Counted from the first letter of the stretch, positions 9,075 to 19,605 are shown. The stretch: DNA of 64,000 bases from CAVYXF01 sp963772335 (GCA_963772335.1 CAVYXF010000001.1:558001-622000); one strand, 5' to 3'. The notes: a model not told the origin generated them from the sequence alone. Numbers and translations are program-made.

Positions 9075-9419
9075 ATGGCCGAGCACGCCGTGATCGTGCA
9101 GTTTTACGGCTTCGCGGAGAAATTCTGGACGGACGACGACAGACCCCTCGATCCGCTTTTCGAGCTTGAGGACGAGCTTATCAGCGCGCTCGATGGGAAG
9201 TCGCTCGGCGAGCTTGACGGACATGAGATCGCGATGGACGGCCGCGACGGCACACTCTATCTCTACGGACCCGATGCCGATGCCCTGTTCGCCGCCATCG
9301 AGCCGCTTTTGAAGGCCTCTCCCGTCACGCAGGGCGGCAATGCCACATTGCGCTATGGCGGCCCGAAGGAATCCGACGTGCGCGAGAAATACGTCGCCAT
9401 CGCCGCACCACTGCACTGA
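9075..9419 (+). CDS. Small conserved-looking hypothetical protein next to queC
   Basis: This acidic protein of 114 residues lies 12 bases after queC on the same strand, so the two are probably co-transcribed. The ATG follows a purine-rich AAGGGGGG. There is no signal peptide, membrane segment or motif that I can name. The regular alternation (VIVQFYGFAE, TLYLYGPDA, ATLRYGG) suggests a small alpha/beta fold. The position between queC and queF hints at a link to deazapurine metabolism, but this is inference from neighbourhood only. Confidence 0.6.
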   Translation: MAEHAVIVQFYGFAEKFWTDDDRPLDPLFELEDELISALDGKSLGELDGHEIAMDGRDGTLYLYGPDADALFAAIEPLLKASPVTQGGNATLRYGGPKESDVREKYVAIAAPLH

Positions 9420-9728
9420 GCGGTCTCGGCCATAAACAGGCACGGCATCGGGCGAAATTGCAATCTCAGGTTGCAGGTGTCGCAGCGCGATGCTGATCGA
9501 GCTGGGATATAGGGCATCGGATGCTCAGCCGGCGGGCGGCTTCGCTCTGGCATTTACCCGCGCCAATGCTTAGACTTCAGGGGGACTCAATCAGCGCGAG
9601 TGCATCGGCCTTTTCAGGCGATGTGTTCACCTGGGCAGATGGACGCATCATGTGGATTGAAATGGAACAGGCCGCTCGCGGCGGCCGCATTAGGCTTGGC
9701 GGCGGCCAAATAACCCGCCGAATCCGTC
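9420..9728. other. Non-coding gap before queF
   Basis: This is 309 bases between the small hypothetical gene and queF. I see no convincing gene, RNA or repeat in it. It presumably holds a promoter for queF. I looked for and did not find a clear preQ1-riboswitch-like hairpin with an A-rich tail. Confidence 0.4.
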
Positions 9729-10208
9729 ATGGCTGATGTCCGCAAAGGCAAAGCCGGGACTGACACGCTGACGCAGCTCGGCCGGCCCGCAGCCCTCCCC
9801 GCCTCACCGGAGGAGGCGATGCTGGAGCATGTTCCCAACCCTCATCAAGGCGCGCTCTATCTGGTTCGCTTTGCCGCCCCGGAGTTCACTTCGCTTTGCC
9901 CGATCACCGGCCAGCCAGACTTTGCGCACCTCGTCATCGACTATGTACCCGACGCTATAATTGTCGAAAGCAAGTCACTGAAGCTCTATCTCGGCGCTTT
10001 TCGTAATTATGGGGCCTTCCACGAGGCTTGCACGATTGATATAGGCAAAAGGTTGGTTGCCGAACTGAAGCCGGTCTGGCTACGGATCGGCGGCTATTGG
10101 TATCCTCGGGGCGGCATCCCGATCGATATCTTCTGGCAGACCGCAAGCCCGCCGGAGGGGCTTTGGCTGCCGGATCAGGGGGTCGCACCATATCGCGGCC
10201 GGGGCTGA
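9729..10208 (+). CDS. queF: NADPH-dependent 7-cyano-7-deazaguanine reductase
   Basis: QueF reduces the nitrile of preQ0 to the aminomethyl group of preQ1 for queuosine synthesis. At 159 residues this is the short unimodular form. The catalytic Cys lies in SLCPITGQPDFA and forms the thioimide with the substrate. The family motif ESKSLKLYL, for NADPH and substrate binding, follows. It is downstream of queC on the same strand, and the DUF1835 gene starts 15 bases after it. Confidence 0.93.
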   Translation: MADVRKGKAGTDTLTQLGRPAALPASPEEAMLEHVPNPHQGALYLVRFAAPEFTSLCPITGQPDFAHLVIDYVPDAIIVESKSLKLYLGAFRNYGAFHEACTIDIGKRLVAELKPVWLRIGGYWYPRGGIPIDIFWQTASPPEGLWLPDQGVAPYRGRG

Positions 10209-10223
10209 GAGGTTTTGGCGTTC

Positions 10224-11216
10224 ATGGGTACCCTCATCATCACCAATGGCGATGAAGCCGCTGCGCGGATGCGTGAGGCCCGTATCAATGGCGAGATCCT
10301 GTGCTGGCGCGACGTGTTGCATGAAGGCCCGGTGCCTCAGACAAACACGCTCGAAGAGCTTTCCGACATCCGGGCGCATTATCTCGCTTATCGCGGCTGG
10401 GGCGATGTCGATGCGATCCGCCAGATCTTCGCCCAGCGTGACGGCGCGATGCGCGCGCTCGGGCGCTATTCCGAAGTGACGCTCTGGTTCGAGCCCGACC
10501 TCTACGACCAGCTGCAGCTCCTGCAGGTGCTCGATGTTCTGAGCGATGAGCCGCGGTTTTGGCCGCGCTGCTATCTGATTCAGGCCGGCCACTTCATCGG
10601 TGGGGAAAATCCGCAGCGCCTGCGCATGCATCTCAAGCTGAAGCAGCCCTTGACGGAAATTCAGCTGCGCCTCGCGCAGGCTGCATGGGGCGCGTTTCGC
10701 GCACCATCCCCGGAGCGGTGGGCGGCGTTACTGCGCTATGATACATCCCCCCTGCCCTTTCTGCGCCTGGCCATATTGCGGCATCTGGAGGAGTTTCCGG
10801 GGGCGGCCAACGGCTTGAGCCGGACCGAGGAGTTCATCCTGCGCTGTATTCATTCGGGCATGCGTATGCCGCATGAGCTCTTCGCGGCCTTTCAGGAGAG
10901 CGAGGAGTCACCCTTCATGGGCGACTGGAGCTTCTTTGCCATCCTCGACAATCTGGCGAGCGGCGCGGCGCCCTTTATTTTCGGCCTGAAAGGCGGGCCC
11001 TACTCACCCTATTTCGACGAGGCGCGTCGCGAGGCATATCTGCACAGCGAGCTGCGTCTCAGTGGGCTTGGCGTGACCACCATCGATGGCAAGAAGGACG
11101 CCATCGCTTTCCGCCGGCTCGACCACTGGCTCGGCGGCGTGCATTTGAGCAGCGACAGATGCTGGCGCTGGGACAGCGAAAGCCGCCGAGTCATAGCACC
11201 TAACGGACGGTATTAG
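10224..11216 (+). CDS. DUF1835 domain-containing protein
   Basis: The N-terminal 120 residues match the DUF1835 pattern, starting LIITNGDEAAARMREA and continuing WRDVLHEGPVP. The remainder (to residue 330) is a helical region ending in a basic tail. The function of DUF1835 is not established. I chose the ATG at 10224 with GAGAGG 11 bases upstream rather than the TTG at 10215, which is too close to that site. It follows queF by 15 bases and is probably in the same transcript, but no role in queuosine synthesis is known. Confidence 0.75.
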   Translation: MGTLIITNGDEAAARMREARINGEILCWRDVLHEGPVPQTNTLEELSDIRAHYLAYRGWGDVDAIRQIFAQRDGAMRALGRYSEVTLWFEPDLYDQLQLLQVLDVLSDEPRFWPRCYLIQAGHFIGGENPQRLRMHLKLKQPLTEIQLRLAQAAWGAFRAPSPERWAALLRYDTSPLPFLRLAILRHLEEFPGAANGLSRTEEFILRCIHSGMRMPHELFAAFQESEESPFMGDWSFFAILDNLASGAAPFIFGLKGGPYSPYFDEARREAYLHSELRLSGLGVTTIDGKKDAIAFRRLDHWLGGVHLSSDRCWRWDSESRRVIAPNGRY

Positions 11217-11293
11217 CGCGGCGCTTACTTGACCGCGCCGTCCGCCCCGACGAGGCCATCCCGATCACCCTGTCTCCGTCTGGCACGATAAGC

Positions 11294-12889
11294 TTAACCG
11301 CGCTCGGCCGCGATGCGATCGAGTGCGCGGCGCTGCGCATGCATTTCCAGGAAAATGCGGTAATCGATGTCGAAGCGGGAGCGCGCTTTGGGGTCGGGCG
11401 CACGGGCGCGTCCGCCCTGCTGCATCGCCATCGCGGCAGCGGTGAGGCTGGGATAGAGTCCTGCGGCGGTGGCTGCCGCCATGCCGGTGCCGAGCAGCAT
11501 GGCATCTTCGGCGGCTGGCTCGATCACGGTGCAGCCGGCGGCGTCGGCGTAAAGCTCCATAAGGATCGGATTTTTCAGGTGACCGCCGGTCACGTGAAGC
11601 GTGTCGATGCCGTAGCCGCGCGCGTTCAGCGCCTCCAGGATGTGCCGGACGCCAAGCGCGATGCCGACCGCCGTGCGCCAATAGAGCCGGCAAAGGCTGT
11701 CGAAGCTGGCATCGAGCGTTAAGCCGCTGATAACCCCGACGGCATGCGGATCGGCGAGCGGCGAGCGATTGCCGTGAAAGTCGGGCAGCACATGCAGCCG
11801 TCCGGCGAGGTCCAGCCCTTCCGCCACGCGCAGTTCCATGATGCGCCCGGTGATGCGCTGGTGCATCGCGGCGTCGGGCGTGCCGCCCTTGCCGTGCCAG
11901 CGGATGATGTGGTCGAGCAGAGCGCCGGTTGCCGACTGCCCGCCCTCATTCAGCCAGCATTCGGGGAGCGCCGCGCCGTAATACGGTCCCCAGACGCCAT
12001 GCGTCGGGCGCGCTTCGGCCGAGAGCGCCATCACGCAGCTCGACGTTCCCGCGATCAGTGCCAGGTGCCGGTCGAGGCTCGGCAGATCGCCGGCATAGGC
12101 GCCGAGGACGCCGAGTGCCCCGGCATGGGCATCGATCAGACCGGCGCCGACGCGGCAGCCGGTGGTTAGCCCAAGCGCCTCGGCGGCCTCTCCGCTGAGC
12201 GGGCCCAGATCGGCGCCGATCGGGCTGGCGGTGTCCGGCAGATTGCCGCGCTCGACCATGTCGGAAATGCCGACTTTGTCGAAGAAGTCGCCCTGCCAAG
12301 AGGGGCGCTCATGGGCGAGATAGGTCCATTTGCAGGTCAGGGTGCATTGCGACCGTGCAAGCGAGCCGGAGGCTTTCCAGGTGACGAAATCGGCGAGGTC
12401 AAAGAAATAGCCGGCGCGCTGCCAGCGATCGGGTAGATGCCGCTTCAGCCACATCAGCTTCGGCGTCTCCATCTCCGGCGACATCACCCCGCCGATGAAA
12501 TCAAGGACGCGATGGTCGGTCGCAGTGCACTCCTCCGCCTCGGCGATAGCCCGATGATCGAGCCAGACGATCGTGTCCCAGCGCGGCTCGCCCGAGCGCG
12601 ACACGCTGAGCTGGCCGCCGTCTTTGTCGCGGACCACAAGCGAGCAGGTCGCGTCGAAGCTGATGCCGGCGACCTGATCAGGCTTGGCGCCAGCCCCCGC
12701 CATGGCCGCGCGCACCGCCGCGCAGACTGCCCGCCAGATCTGCTCGGAATCGTGCTCGGCGTGGTTCGGCTCGGGCTGGTTGAGGTCAATCGGCGATTCC
12801 GCGCGCCCGATCAGCTTGCCGCTGCGGTCCAGCACGCCCGCCCGCGCGCTGCCCGTACCGATATCGACGCTGACGAGGAGATCCCGCAT
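11294..12889 (-). CDS. FGGY-family pentulose kinase, probably D-ribulokinase
   Basis: This carbohydrate kinase of 531 residues has the two-domain FGGY fold. The N-terminal phosphate loop is SVDIGTGSARAG, the ISFDATCSLV segment marks the FGGY/ribulokinase branch, and the C-terminal nucleotide motif is LHVTGGHLKNPILMELYAD. It is the last gene of the polyol operon. A ribulokinase would phosphorylate the ketopentose made by the operon dehydrogenases to ribulose 5-phosphate. That assignment is inferred from subfamily resemblance; xylulose or another ketose remains possible. Confidence 0.8.
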   Translation of the reverse strand: MRDLLVSVDIGTGSARAGVLDRSGKLIGRAESPIDLNQPEPNHAEHDSEQIWRAVCAAVRAAMAGAGAKPDQVAGISFDATCSLVVRDKDGGQLSVSRSGEPRWDTIVWLDHRAIAEAEECTATDHRVLDFIGGVMSPEMETPKLMWLKRHLPDRWQRAGYFFDLADFVTWKASGSLARSQCTLTCKWTYLAHERPSWQGDFFDKVGISDMVERGNLPDTASPIGADLGPLSGEAAEALGLTTGCRVGAGLIDAHAGALGVLGAYAGDLPSLDRHLALIAGTSSCVMALSAEARPTHGVWGPYYGAALPECWLNEGGQSATGALLDHIIRWHGKGGTPDAAMHQRITGRIMELRVAEGLDLAGRLHVLPDFHGNRSPLADPHAVGVISGLTLDASFDSLCRLYWRTAVGIALGVRHILEALNARGYGIDTLHVTGGHLKNPILMELYADAAGCTVIEPAAEDAMLLGTGMAAATAAGLYPSLTAAAMAMQQGGRARAPDPKARSRFDIDYRIFLEMHAQRRALDRIAAERG

Positions 12890-12937
12890 GATGCCGCTCC
12901 TGTTTCCGCCCTGACGCTGAAGCGGCGTCTTGGCCCC

Positions 12938-13648
12938 TCAGCCCTCTGTTGGTGCATCGCTTTTGTTCGCGATGCTTCGGATCAGCTCCGGGAGGCGCGC
13001 CATATCGTCGAACAGGATGTCGGGCGCGAGGCTTTCAAGCCGCTGCCGATGCGCCACCGATTGCGCATGGCTGCCGCCGGTGAAGGCAAACACCCGCATC
13101 CCTGCACGCCTGGCCGCCTCGACGCCTGCCGGGCTATCCTCTATGACAATACACCGCTGCGGGGTGACATGCATGCGGCTTGCAGCCAGAAGGAAGAGAT
13201 CGGGTGCAGGTTTGCCTTGGGAGACCATGGAGGCGCTGAAGATGTGGTCCCCGAAAGCCGCGGCAAGGCCCGTCACCTCAAGCGACAGGCGGATGCGCTC
13301 CAGCTGGCTGGAGGAGGCGACGCAGACCGGCACGGAAATCTTCTGAAGCGCCTCGGCAATCCCGGCGATAGCCTGCAGCTCCTCGCGGAACAGCACATAA
13401 AGCTCCTCGCGCATGTGCTCCAGGGCGTCCGCTTCCAGCGCTACGCCGAAATCGCGCTCCAACGTCTCGACGACACTGGCAAGATTGCGGCCGAGCAGGC
13501 GCTCATAAGCCAGCGCCTCATCGATCGTCACACCACGCGCGGCGATCCCGGCCAGGAGAACGCGCATGGCCAGCGGCTCGCTGTCCACCAGCACGCCGTC
13601 GCAGTCGAAGATGATCAGACCAACGGGCGACGGCGCGCTTTCCTCCAT
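12938..13648 (-). CDS. HAD-superfamily phosphatase of the polyol operon
   Basis: This HAD subclass-IA hydrolase of 236 residues has motif I FDCDGVLVDSE, a helical cap domain, motif II at VASSSQ, the Lys of motif III in GKPAPD and motif IV IEDSPAG. It belongs to the beta-phosphoglucomutase-like group, whose members mostly act on small sugar phosphates. The ATG at 13648 lies two bases after the stop of the upstream SDR gene, so translation is probably coupled. Similar phosphatases sit in the mannitol/sorbitol operons of other alphaproteobacteria, where they may relieve sugar-phosphate stress. Confidence 0.85.
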   Translation of the reverse strand: MEESAPSPVGLIIFDCDGVLVDSEPLAMRVLLAGIAARGVTIDEALAYERLLGRNLASVVETLERDFGVALEADALEHMREELYVLFREELQAIAGIAEALQKISVPVCVASSSQLERIRLSLEVTGLAAAFGDHIFSASMVSQGKPAPDLFLLAASRMHVTPQRCIVIEDSPAGVEAARRAGMRVFAFTGGSHAQSVAHRQRLESLAPDILFDDMARLPELIRSIANKSDAPTEG

Positions 13649-13650
13649 CA

Positions 13651-14427
13651 CTACCAGCAGCAATAGCCGCCATCGGCGAGCACGATCGCACCAGTCATCA
13701 GGCTAGCGGCATCAGAGGCGAGGAAATGCACGACCGAGGCGATCTCATCAGGCTGGCCGACGCGGCCCATCGGCGTCATCTCCAGCCAGACCTTGTACAT
13801 CTCCGGGCTCTCTTTGATCCCGAAAGAGGTCAGCGGCGTCTCAATATAGGTCGGGGCGACCGCATTAACGCGCACGCCGCGCGCGCCCCATTCGGCGGCA
13901 AGCGAACGGGTGAGATGGTGCACGGCGGCTTTGGACGCGTTGTAGAACGCCTGCGGCTGCGGCTTGTTGACGATGAAGCCGGACATCGAGCCGATATTGA
14001 CGATCGAGCCTTTGCCCTGCGCCAGCATCTGCTTGCCAAAGGCACGGCAGCACCAGAACAGGCCGTCGACATTCACGTCCATGTGGAAGCGCCAATGCGC
14101 ATCCGTGGTGTCCTCGGCACGCACGTCGCTTTTCGCCACGCCGGCATTGTTGACGAGCACATCGACGCGGCCATTATCGGCCATGACTTTCGCTGCAAGG
14201 GCATCGACGTCCGCCGAGTTGGTGACGTCCAGCGTGATGCCGGTCGCCTCGATCCCGAGTGCCTTGAGCGCATTGGCGACGGATTCGGCGCGATCCGGCA
14301 TCAGCTCCGCCACCACCACCTTCGCGCCGGCCTCGCCGAGCGCACGTGCACAGGCCGCGCCGATGCCCTGACCACCGCCGGTTACGACGGCAACGCGTCC
14401 GTCCAGTCTGAGCTTCTCCAGATACAT
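13651..14427 (-). CDS. SDR-family polyol dehydrogenase
   Basis: This short-chain dehydrogenase of 258 residues has the NAD(P)-binding TGGGQGIG, the NNAG motif and the catalytic Ser-Tyr-Lys set (NIGSMSG and YNASK, where Tyr is followed by three residues and Lys). It ends DGGYCCW, a tail seen in arabinitol- and galactitol-type dehydrogenases. It is the second dehydrogenase of the operon, downstream of the SmoS-like gene, and probably oxidises a different polyol or a different carbon. Substrate not determined. Confidence 0.85.
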   Translation of the reverse strand: MYLEKLRLDGRVAVVTGGGQGIGAACARALGEAGAKVVVAELMPDRAESVANALKALGIEATGITLDVTNSADVDALAAKVMADNGRVDVLVNNAGVAKSDVRAEDTTDAHWRFHMDVNVDGLFWCCRAFGKQMLAQGKGSIVNIGSMSGFIVNKPQPQAFYNASKAAVHHLTRSLAAEWGARGVRVNAVAPTYIETPLTSFGIKESPEMYKVWLEMTPMGRVGQPDEIASVVHFLASDAASLMTGAIVLADGGYCCW

Positions 14428-14437
14428 GTTCGACCTC

Positions 14438-15210
14438 TCAGCTCATCCAATTGCCGCCGTCGACGTTGTAAGTCTGTGCGACGACGTAATCGCTGTCCGC
14501 GCTGGCGAGGAAAATCGCCATGCCGGTCAGGTCCTGCGCTGTCCCCATGCGGCCCGCCGGCACCGCCTCCCCCACCAGGCGCTTCTTCTCGCCGAGCGGG
14601 CGATGCTCGTATTTCGCGAACAGCGCATCCACCCCCTCCCAGTGCTCCCCGTCCACGACGCCCGGCGCGATGGCGTTGACATTGATGCCATGCTTGATCA
14701 GCGCCAGGCCCGCCGACTGCGTCAGGCTAATCACCGCGGCTTTGGTCGCGCAGTAGACCGCAACCAGCGCTTCACCCCGCCGTCCGGCCTGGCTCGCCAT
14801 GTTGATGATCTTGCCACCTCTGCCTTGCGCGATCATGGAGCGGGCCGCCGCCTGCATCGTGAACAGGACGCCGGCAACATTGATGGCGAACAGCTTGTCA
14901 TAGCTCTCGCGCGTGATCTCGGTGAGCGGGGCCATGTCGAACAGCGCGGCGTTGTTCACCAGGATGTCGATGCCGCCGGCTTTCAACTCGACGGCTTTTA
15001 CCGCTTCCTCGATCGAGGATTGGCTGGTGACGTCAAGCGGCACGGCGTAAGCGCGAGAACCGATGCTGTGGGCGGTGGCCTCGGCGCGCGTGACGTCGAT
15101 GTCGCCGATGGCGACGGTTGCGCCTTCCGCCGCATAGACCTTGGCGAAGGCGGCGCCGATGCCGCGGGCGGCGCCGGTGATCAGCGCCGATTTGCCCTCT
15201 AGACGCCCAG

Positions 15211-15214
<4 letters not shown>
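14438..15214 (-). CDS. smoS: Sorbitol/L-iditol dehydrogenase, SmoS-like SDR
   Basis: This NAD-dependent SDR of 258 residues resembles alphaproteobacterial sorbitol dehydrogenase (SmoS/PolS), which turns sorbitol into fructose and also takes galactitol or L-iditol. Features are ITGAARGIG for the cofactor, NNAALFDMAP, the catalytic MASQAGRRGEALVAVYCATK with Ser, Tyr and Lys, and the C-terminal VDGGNWMS typical of SmoS. Its ATGA start overlaps the stop of the ATPase gene, showing tight coupling with the importer. The symbol is by resemblance and context. Confidence 0.88.
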
Positions 15215-16209
<995 letters not shown>

Positions 16210-16220
16210 GGGATTGCCTC

Positions 16221-17051
16221 CTATTTCACCGCGCCGAAAGTCAGTCCACGCACGAGCTGGCGCTGCGAGAACCAGCCCAGCACCAGAATCGGTGCGACCG
16301 CGAGCGTGGACGCGGCGGAAAGTTTCGCCCAGAACAGCCCTTCCGGGCTCGAATAGGAGGCGATGAACGCAGTCAGCGGCGCGGCGCCCGCGGCCGTCAG
16401 GTTCAGCGTCCAGAACGCCTCGTTCCAGGCAAGAATGATGGTGAGCAGCACGGTCGATGCAATGCCAGGAATAGCCATCGGCGTGAGCACATAGATGATC
16501 TCCTTCCGAAGCGAGGCGCCATCCATGCGCGCCGCCTCCAGGATCTCGCCCGGAATGTCGCGGAAATAGGTGTAGAGCATCCATACCATGATCGGCAGGT
16601 TAATCAGCGTCAGCACGATAACGAGGCCGATGAGAGTGTCGAGCAGGGCCGTGTCGCGGAAAAGCAGGTAGATCGGCACGAGCACGCCCACCGGGGGCAG
16701 CATTTTGGTGGAGAGCATCCACATCAAGATGTCCTTGGTGCGCTTCGTCGGCGCGAACGCCATTGCCCAAGCGGCGGGAACGGCGATCAAAAGGCCGATC
16801 AGGGTCGAGCCGACGGAGATCACCACCGAGTTGAAGAAATGCTTGAGGTAGTCCGACCGGCTCTGCACTTCGGCGTAGTTCTCCAGCGTCCAGTTGAAGA
16901 ACAGGAAGGAGGGCGGGTTGGCGATCGCTTCGCCCTCGCTCTTGAAGGAGGTGATTGCGGTCCACAGGATCGGAAAGAAAATCAGGAAGCCGATTGTCCA
17001 GCCGATCACGGTGAAGAGAAGCTTGCGTTGAGTCGAGACAGCGCGGGCCAT
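16221..17051 (-). CDS. smoG: Polyol ABC transporter permease, SmoG-like
   Basis: This MalG-type inner-membrane permease of 276 residues has about six membrane helices. The cytoplasmic EAA loop that contacts the ATPase is EAARMDGASLRKEI. The ATG at 17051 follows the stop of the partner permease by 4 bases and has GGAGG upstream inside that gene, so the pair is translationally coupled. The C-terminus QLVRGLTFGAVK is typical for this subfamily. Confidence 0.9.
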   Translation of the reverse strand: MARAVSTQRKLLFTVIGWTIGFLIFFPILWTAITSFKSEGEAIANPPSFLFFNWTLENYAEVQSRSDYLKHFFNSVVISVGSTLIGLLIAVPAAWAMAFAPTKRTKDILMWMLSTKMLPPVGVLVPIYLLFRDTALLDTLIGLVIVLTLINLPIMVWMLYTYFRDIPGEILEAARMDGASLRKEIIYVLTPMAIPGIASTVLLTIILAWNEAFWTLNLTAAGAAPLTAFIASYSSPEGLFWAKLSAASTLAVAPILVLGWFSQRQLVRGLTFGAVK

Positions 17052-17055
17052 AACG

Positions 17056-17928
17056 TCATGCCTCCAGCGACTTGCCGATGAGCCGGATGAGGAAGATCGC
17101 GACGATATTGGCAAGGATTACGGCGATGATGCCGCCGGCCGATGCCCCGCCGACGTCGAACTGCAAGAGGGCCTGGGTATAGATGAGATAGGCGATATTG
17201 GTGCTCTGAGTGCCTGGCCCGCCGGACGTCGTCACCAGGATTTCGGCGAAGACCGACAGGAGGAAGATCGTCTCGATCAGGATCACCACGGTGATCGCAC
17301 GCGAAAGGTGCGGCAGGGTGATATAGCCGAAGCGCGAGAAGAAACCGGCGCCGTCCATCTCGGCAGCCTCCTTCTGCTCCTCATCGAGCGATTGCAGCGC
17401 CGTCAGGATGATCAGCGTCGCGAAGGGCAGCCATTGCCAGGCGACGATGAAGATGATCGAGAGGAGAGGCACCGAGGCCAGCCAGTCGATCGGCTGCAGG
17501 CCGAGGTTGCGCGCAAACCAGGCAAAGAGGCCGTAGACCGGGTGCATCAGCATGTTCTTCCACACGAGTGCGGCAACCGTCGGCATCACGAAGAACGGTG
17601 CGATCACCATCAGCCGGACAATGCCTTGTCCGAAGAAGGGCTGGTCGAGCAGCATGGCGAACACGATGCCGCCGCCGACTGAGATGATCAGCACGCCGCC
17701 GACGAGCAGCAATGTGTTGGTGAGCGCGTCGCGGAACGCTGGGTCAGTGAGGAAGAAGCTGTAGTTGAGGAAGCCGGTGAATTCTTCCATCCCGGGCATC
17801 AGCAGATTGTAGCGCAGGAAGGAGAAGTAGAGTGTCATTGCCAGTGGGACGATCATCCAGGCAAAGAGCAAGAGGACGGCCGGGGCCATCATCAGGCGGG
17901 CAGTGGCTTTTGTGTGCAGTGTCGCCAT
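17056..17928 (-). CDS. smoF: Polyol ABC transporter permease, SmoF-like
   Basis: This MalF-type permease of 290 residues has six predicted membrane helices and the EAA loop EAAEMDGAGFFSRF. I chose the ATG at 17928 (MATLHTKATARLM), where the family usually starts; the longer frame upstream runs into repeat DNA. It is separated from the binding-protein gene by 233 bases holding a hairpin and a dispersed repeat, which would lower its expression relative to the binding protein. Confidence 0.9.
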   Translation of the reverse strand: MATLHTKATARLMMAPAVLLLFAWMIVPLAMTLYFSFLRYNLLMPGMEEFTGFLNYSFFLTDPAFRDALTNTLLLVGGVLIISVGGGIVFAMLLDQPFFGQGIVRLMVIAPFFVMPTVAALVWKNMLMHPVYGLFAWFARNLGLQPIDWLASVPLLSIIFIVAWQWLPFATLIILTALQSLDEEQKEAAEMDGAGFFSRFGYITLPHLSRAITVVILIETIFLLSVFAEILVTTSGGPGTQSTNIAYLIYTQALLQFDVGGASAGGIIAVILANIVAIFLIRLIGKSLEA

Positions 17929-17989
17929 TGAGGGCTCTCGCTCTGTTATGAGCCTCGCGGAGTTCGGCGGTGACGCCTCCCTCTCTTTC

Positions 17990-18083
17990 GTCATCCCCGC
18001 GCAGGGGGGATCTAGTACGCGCTGACGTTAGCGATTGAGCCGGGGCGCTGCGGCGTACTGGGGTCCCGCTTTCGCGGAGGTGA
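17990..18083. repeat. Dispersed intergenic palindromic repeat
   Basis: The segment starts TCATCCCCGCG and ends with the imperfect complement CGCGGAGGTGA; the inner parts GATCTAGTACGC and GCGTACTGGGGTCCC also mirror each other loosely. The pattern is that of a widespread bacterial intergenic repeat family of about 100 bases. It sits inside the polyol operon between the binding-protein and permease genes. Confidence 0.6.
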
Positions 18084-18117
18084 CGTCAGGTGCGAGGGCG
18101 ACGTCGGAGATCGCCAT

Positions 18118-18153
18118 CCAGGCCGCCGCCGGCATTACCGGCAGGCGGCCTGG
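18118..18153 (-). terminator. Intercistronic hairpin after the polyol binding-protein gene
   Basis: The arms CCAGGCCGCC and GGCGGCCTGG, extended by CCGG pairs around a short loop, lie 9 bases past the stop of the binding-protein gene. There is no T-run, so it is more likely an mRNA-stabilising or attenuating hairpin than a full terminator. This placement is common in importer operons where the binding protein is needed in excess. Confidence 0.75.
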
Positions 18154-18161
18154 TTCAGCCG

Positions 18162-19475
18162 CTATTTGATGTAGCCGCCCTTCGTCATCTCACGCTGAGT
18201 GAGTTGCTGGGCGTTCTTGAGCGCCTGATCCACGCTGCTCTGCCCGGCGAGTGCCGCCGAGAATTGCTGGCCAACCGCCGTGCCGATGCCCTGGAATTCC
18301 GGGATGGCAACGAACTGCACACCGACATAAGGGACGGGCTTGACTGTCGGGTGCTGCGGATCGGCGGACTTGATCGACTCCAGTGTCATCCTGGCGAAGG
18401 GCGCTGCCTCCTGATATTTCGGATTCTCATAAAGCGAGGTGCGCGTGCCCGGCGGAACGGCGGCCCAGCCTTCCTTGGAAGCGACCAGCTCTGCATAAGG
18501 CTTGCCCGTTGCCCAGGAGATGAACTTCTCGGCCGCATCGATCTTCTTGGAACCGGCGGGGATGGCCAGCGACCAGGCCCACAGCCAGTTCGAGCGCTTG
18601 CCGAGACCGGTATCAGGCGCCAGCGCAAAGCCGACCTTGTCCGCAACCTTGGAGTCCTTGGGGTCCGTCACGAAGGAGGCTGCAACCGTGGCATCGATCC
18701 ACATGCCGCATTTGCCGGACTGAAACAGCGCCAAATTCTCGTTAAAGCCGTTCGAGGATGCGCCGGGAGGGCCGGCTTCCTTCATCAGGTCGATGTAGAA
18801 GGTGAGCGCTTTCTTCCATTCCGGCGTGTCGAATTGCGGGTGCCATTTCTCGTCGAACCAGCGCGCGCCGAAGGAGTTGGCCATCGCGGTGAGGAAGGCC
18901 ATGTTCTCGCCCCAGCCCGCTTTGCCGCGCAGGCAGATGCCGTAGATCTCCTTCGACTTGTCGGTCATCTTCTTGGCGGCGTCGGCGATGAAGTCCCAGC
19001 TCGGAGCGTCGGGCATCTTGAGCCCGGCTTTCTCCATGAGGTCCTTACGGTACATCACCATGGAGCTCTCGCCGTAGAATGGGGCGGCGTAGAGCTTGCC
19101 CTCATAGGTGAGACCGTTGCGGATCGCGGGCAGCAGGTCGTCGACGTCATAGTCGGCGCCAAGATTGTCGAGCGGCACGAGCCAGTTCTGCTTGGCCCAG
19201 ATCGGCACTTCATATGTGCCGATGGTCATGATGTCGTACTGGCCGCCTTTGGTGGCGATGTCGGTCGTGACCTTCTGACGGAGGACGTTCTCCTCCATGG
19301 TCACCCATTCGACATTGATGCCAGGATTTTTGGCTTTGAATTCATCCGTCAGCTTCTGCATCCGGATCATATCGCCATTATTGACAGTGGCGATGGTGAG
19401 GGTGGTATCGGCAAAGGCCGAACCCGCCATCAACGCAAGGGCAACCGCGCCCAGAAGAATGGGTTTCATGCGCAT
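18162..19475 (-). CDS. smoE: Polyol ABC transporter substrate-binding protein, SmoE-like
   Basis: This periplasmic binding protein (extracellular solute-binding family 1) has 437 residues and a signal peptide ending GSAFAD. The mature part starts TTLTIATVNNGDMIRMQKL, characteristic of the sorbitol/mannitol binding proteins of Rhizobium and Rhodobacter. GGGAGG lies 7 bases before the ATG at 19475. It is the first structural gene after the regulator and heads the uptake part of the operon. The exact polyol cannot be read from the sequence. Confidence 0.9.
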   Translation of the reverse strand: MRMKPILLGAVALALMAGSAFADTTLTIATVNNGDMIRMQKLTDEFKAKNPGINVEWVTMEENVLRQKVTTDIATKGGQYDIMTIGTYEVPIWAKQNWLVPLDNLGADYDVDDLLPAIRNGLTYEGKLYAAPFYGESSMVMYRKDLMEKAGLKMPDAPSWDFIADAAKKMTDKSKEIYGICLRGKAGWGENMAFLTAMANSFGARWFDEKWHPQFDTPEWKKALTFYIDLMKEAGPPGASSNGFNENLALFQSGKCGMWIDATVAASFVTDPKDSKVADKVGFALAPDTGLGKRSNWLWAWSLAIPAGSKKIDAAEKFISWATGKPYAELVASKEGWAAVPPGTRTSLYENPKYQEAAPFARMTLESIKSADPQHPTVKPVPYVGVQFVAIPEFQGIGTAVGQQFSAALAGQSSVDQALKNAQQLTQREMTKGGYIK

Positions 19476-19605
19476 CGATTTTCCTCCCAAGTGTTTTTGG
19501 GCATTTGCCTAGGTTAAGGGCAATTACCCATCACCTTATGCCTTTCGTCAAGACAGATTCGTCGCTGCAGCGCACAAGATTGCGATTTCCTCTACCTGCG
19601 CGCGG

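Noticed and set aside
9420..9728. Possible preQ1 riboswitch upstream of queF
   Set aside because: I found no compact hairpin with an A-rich tail near the queF start.
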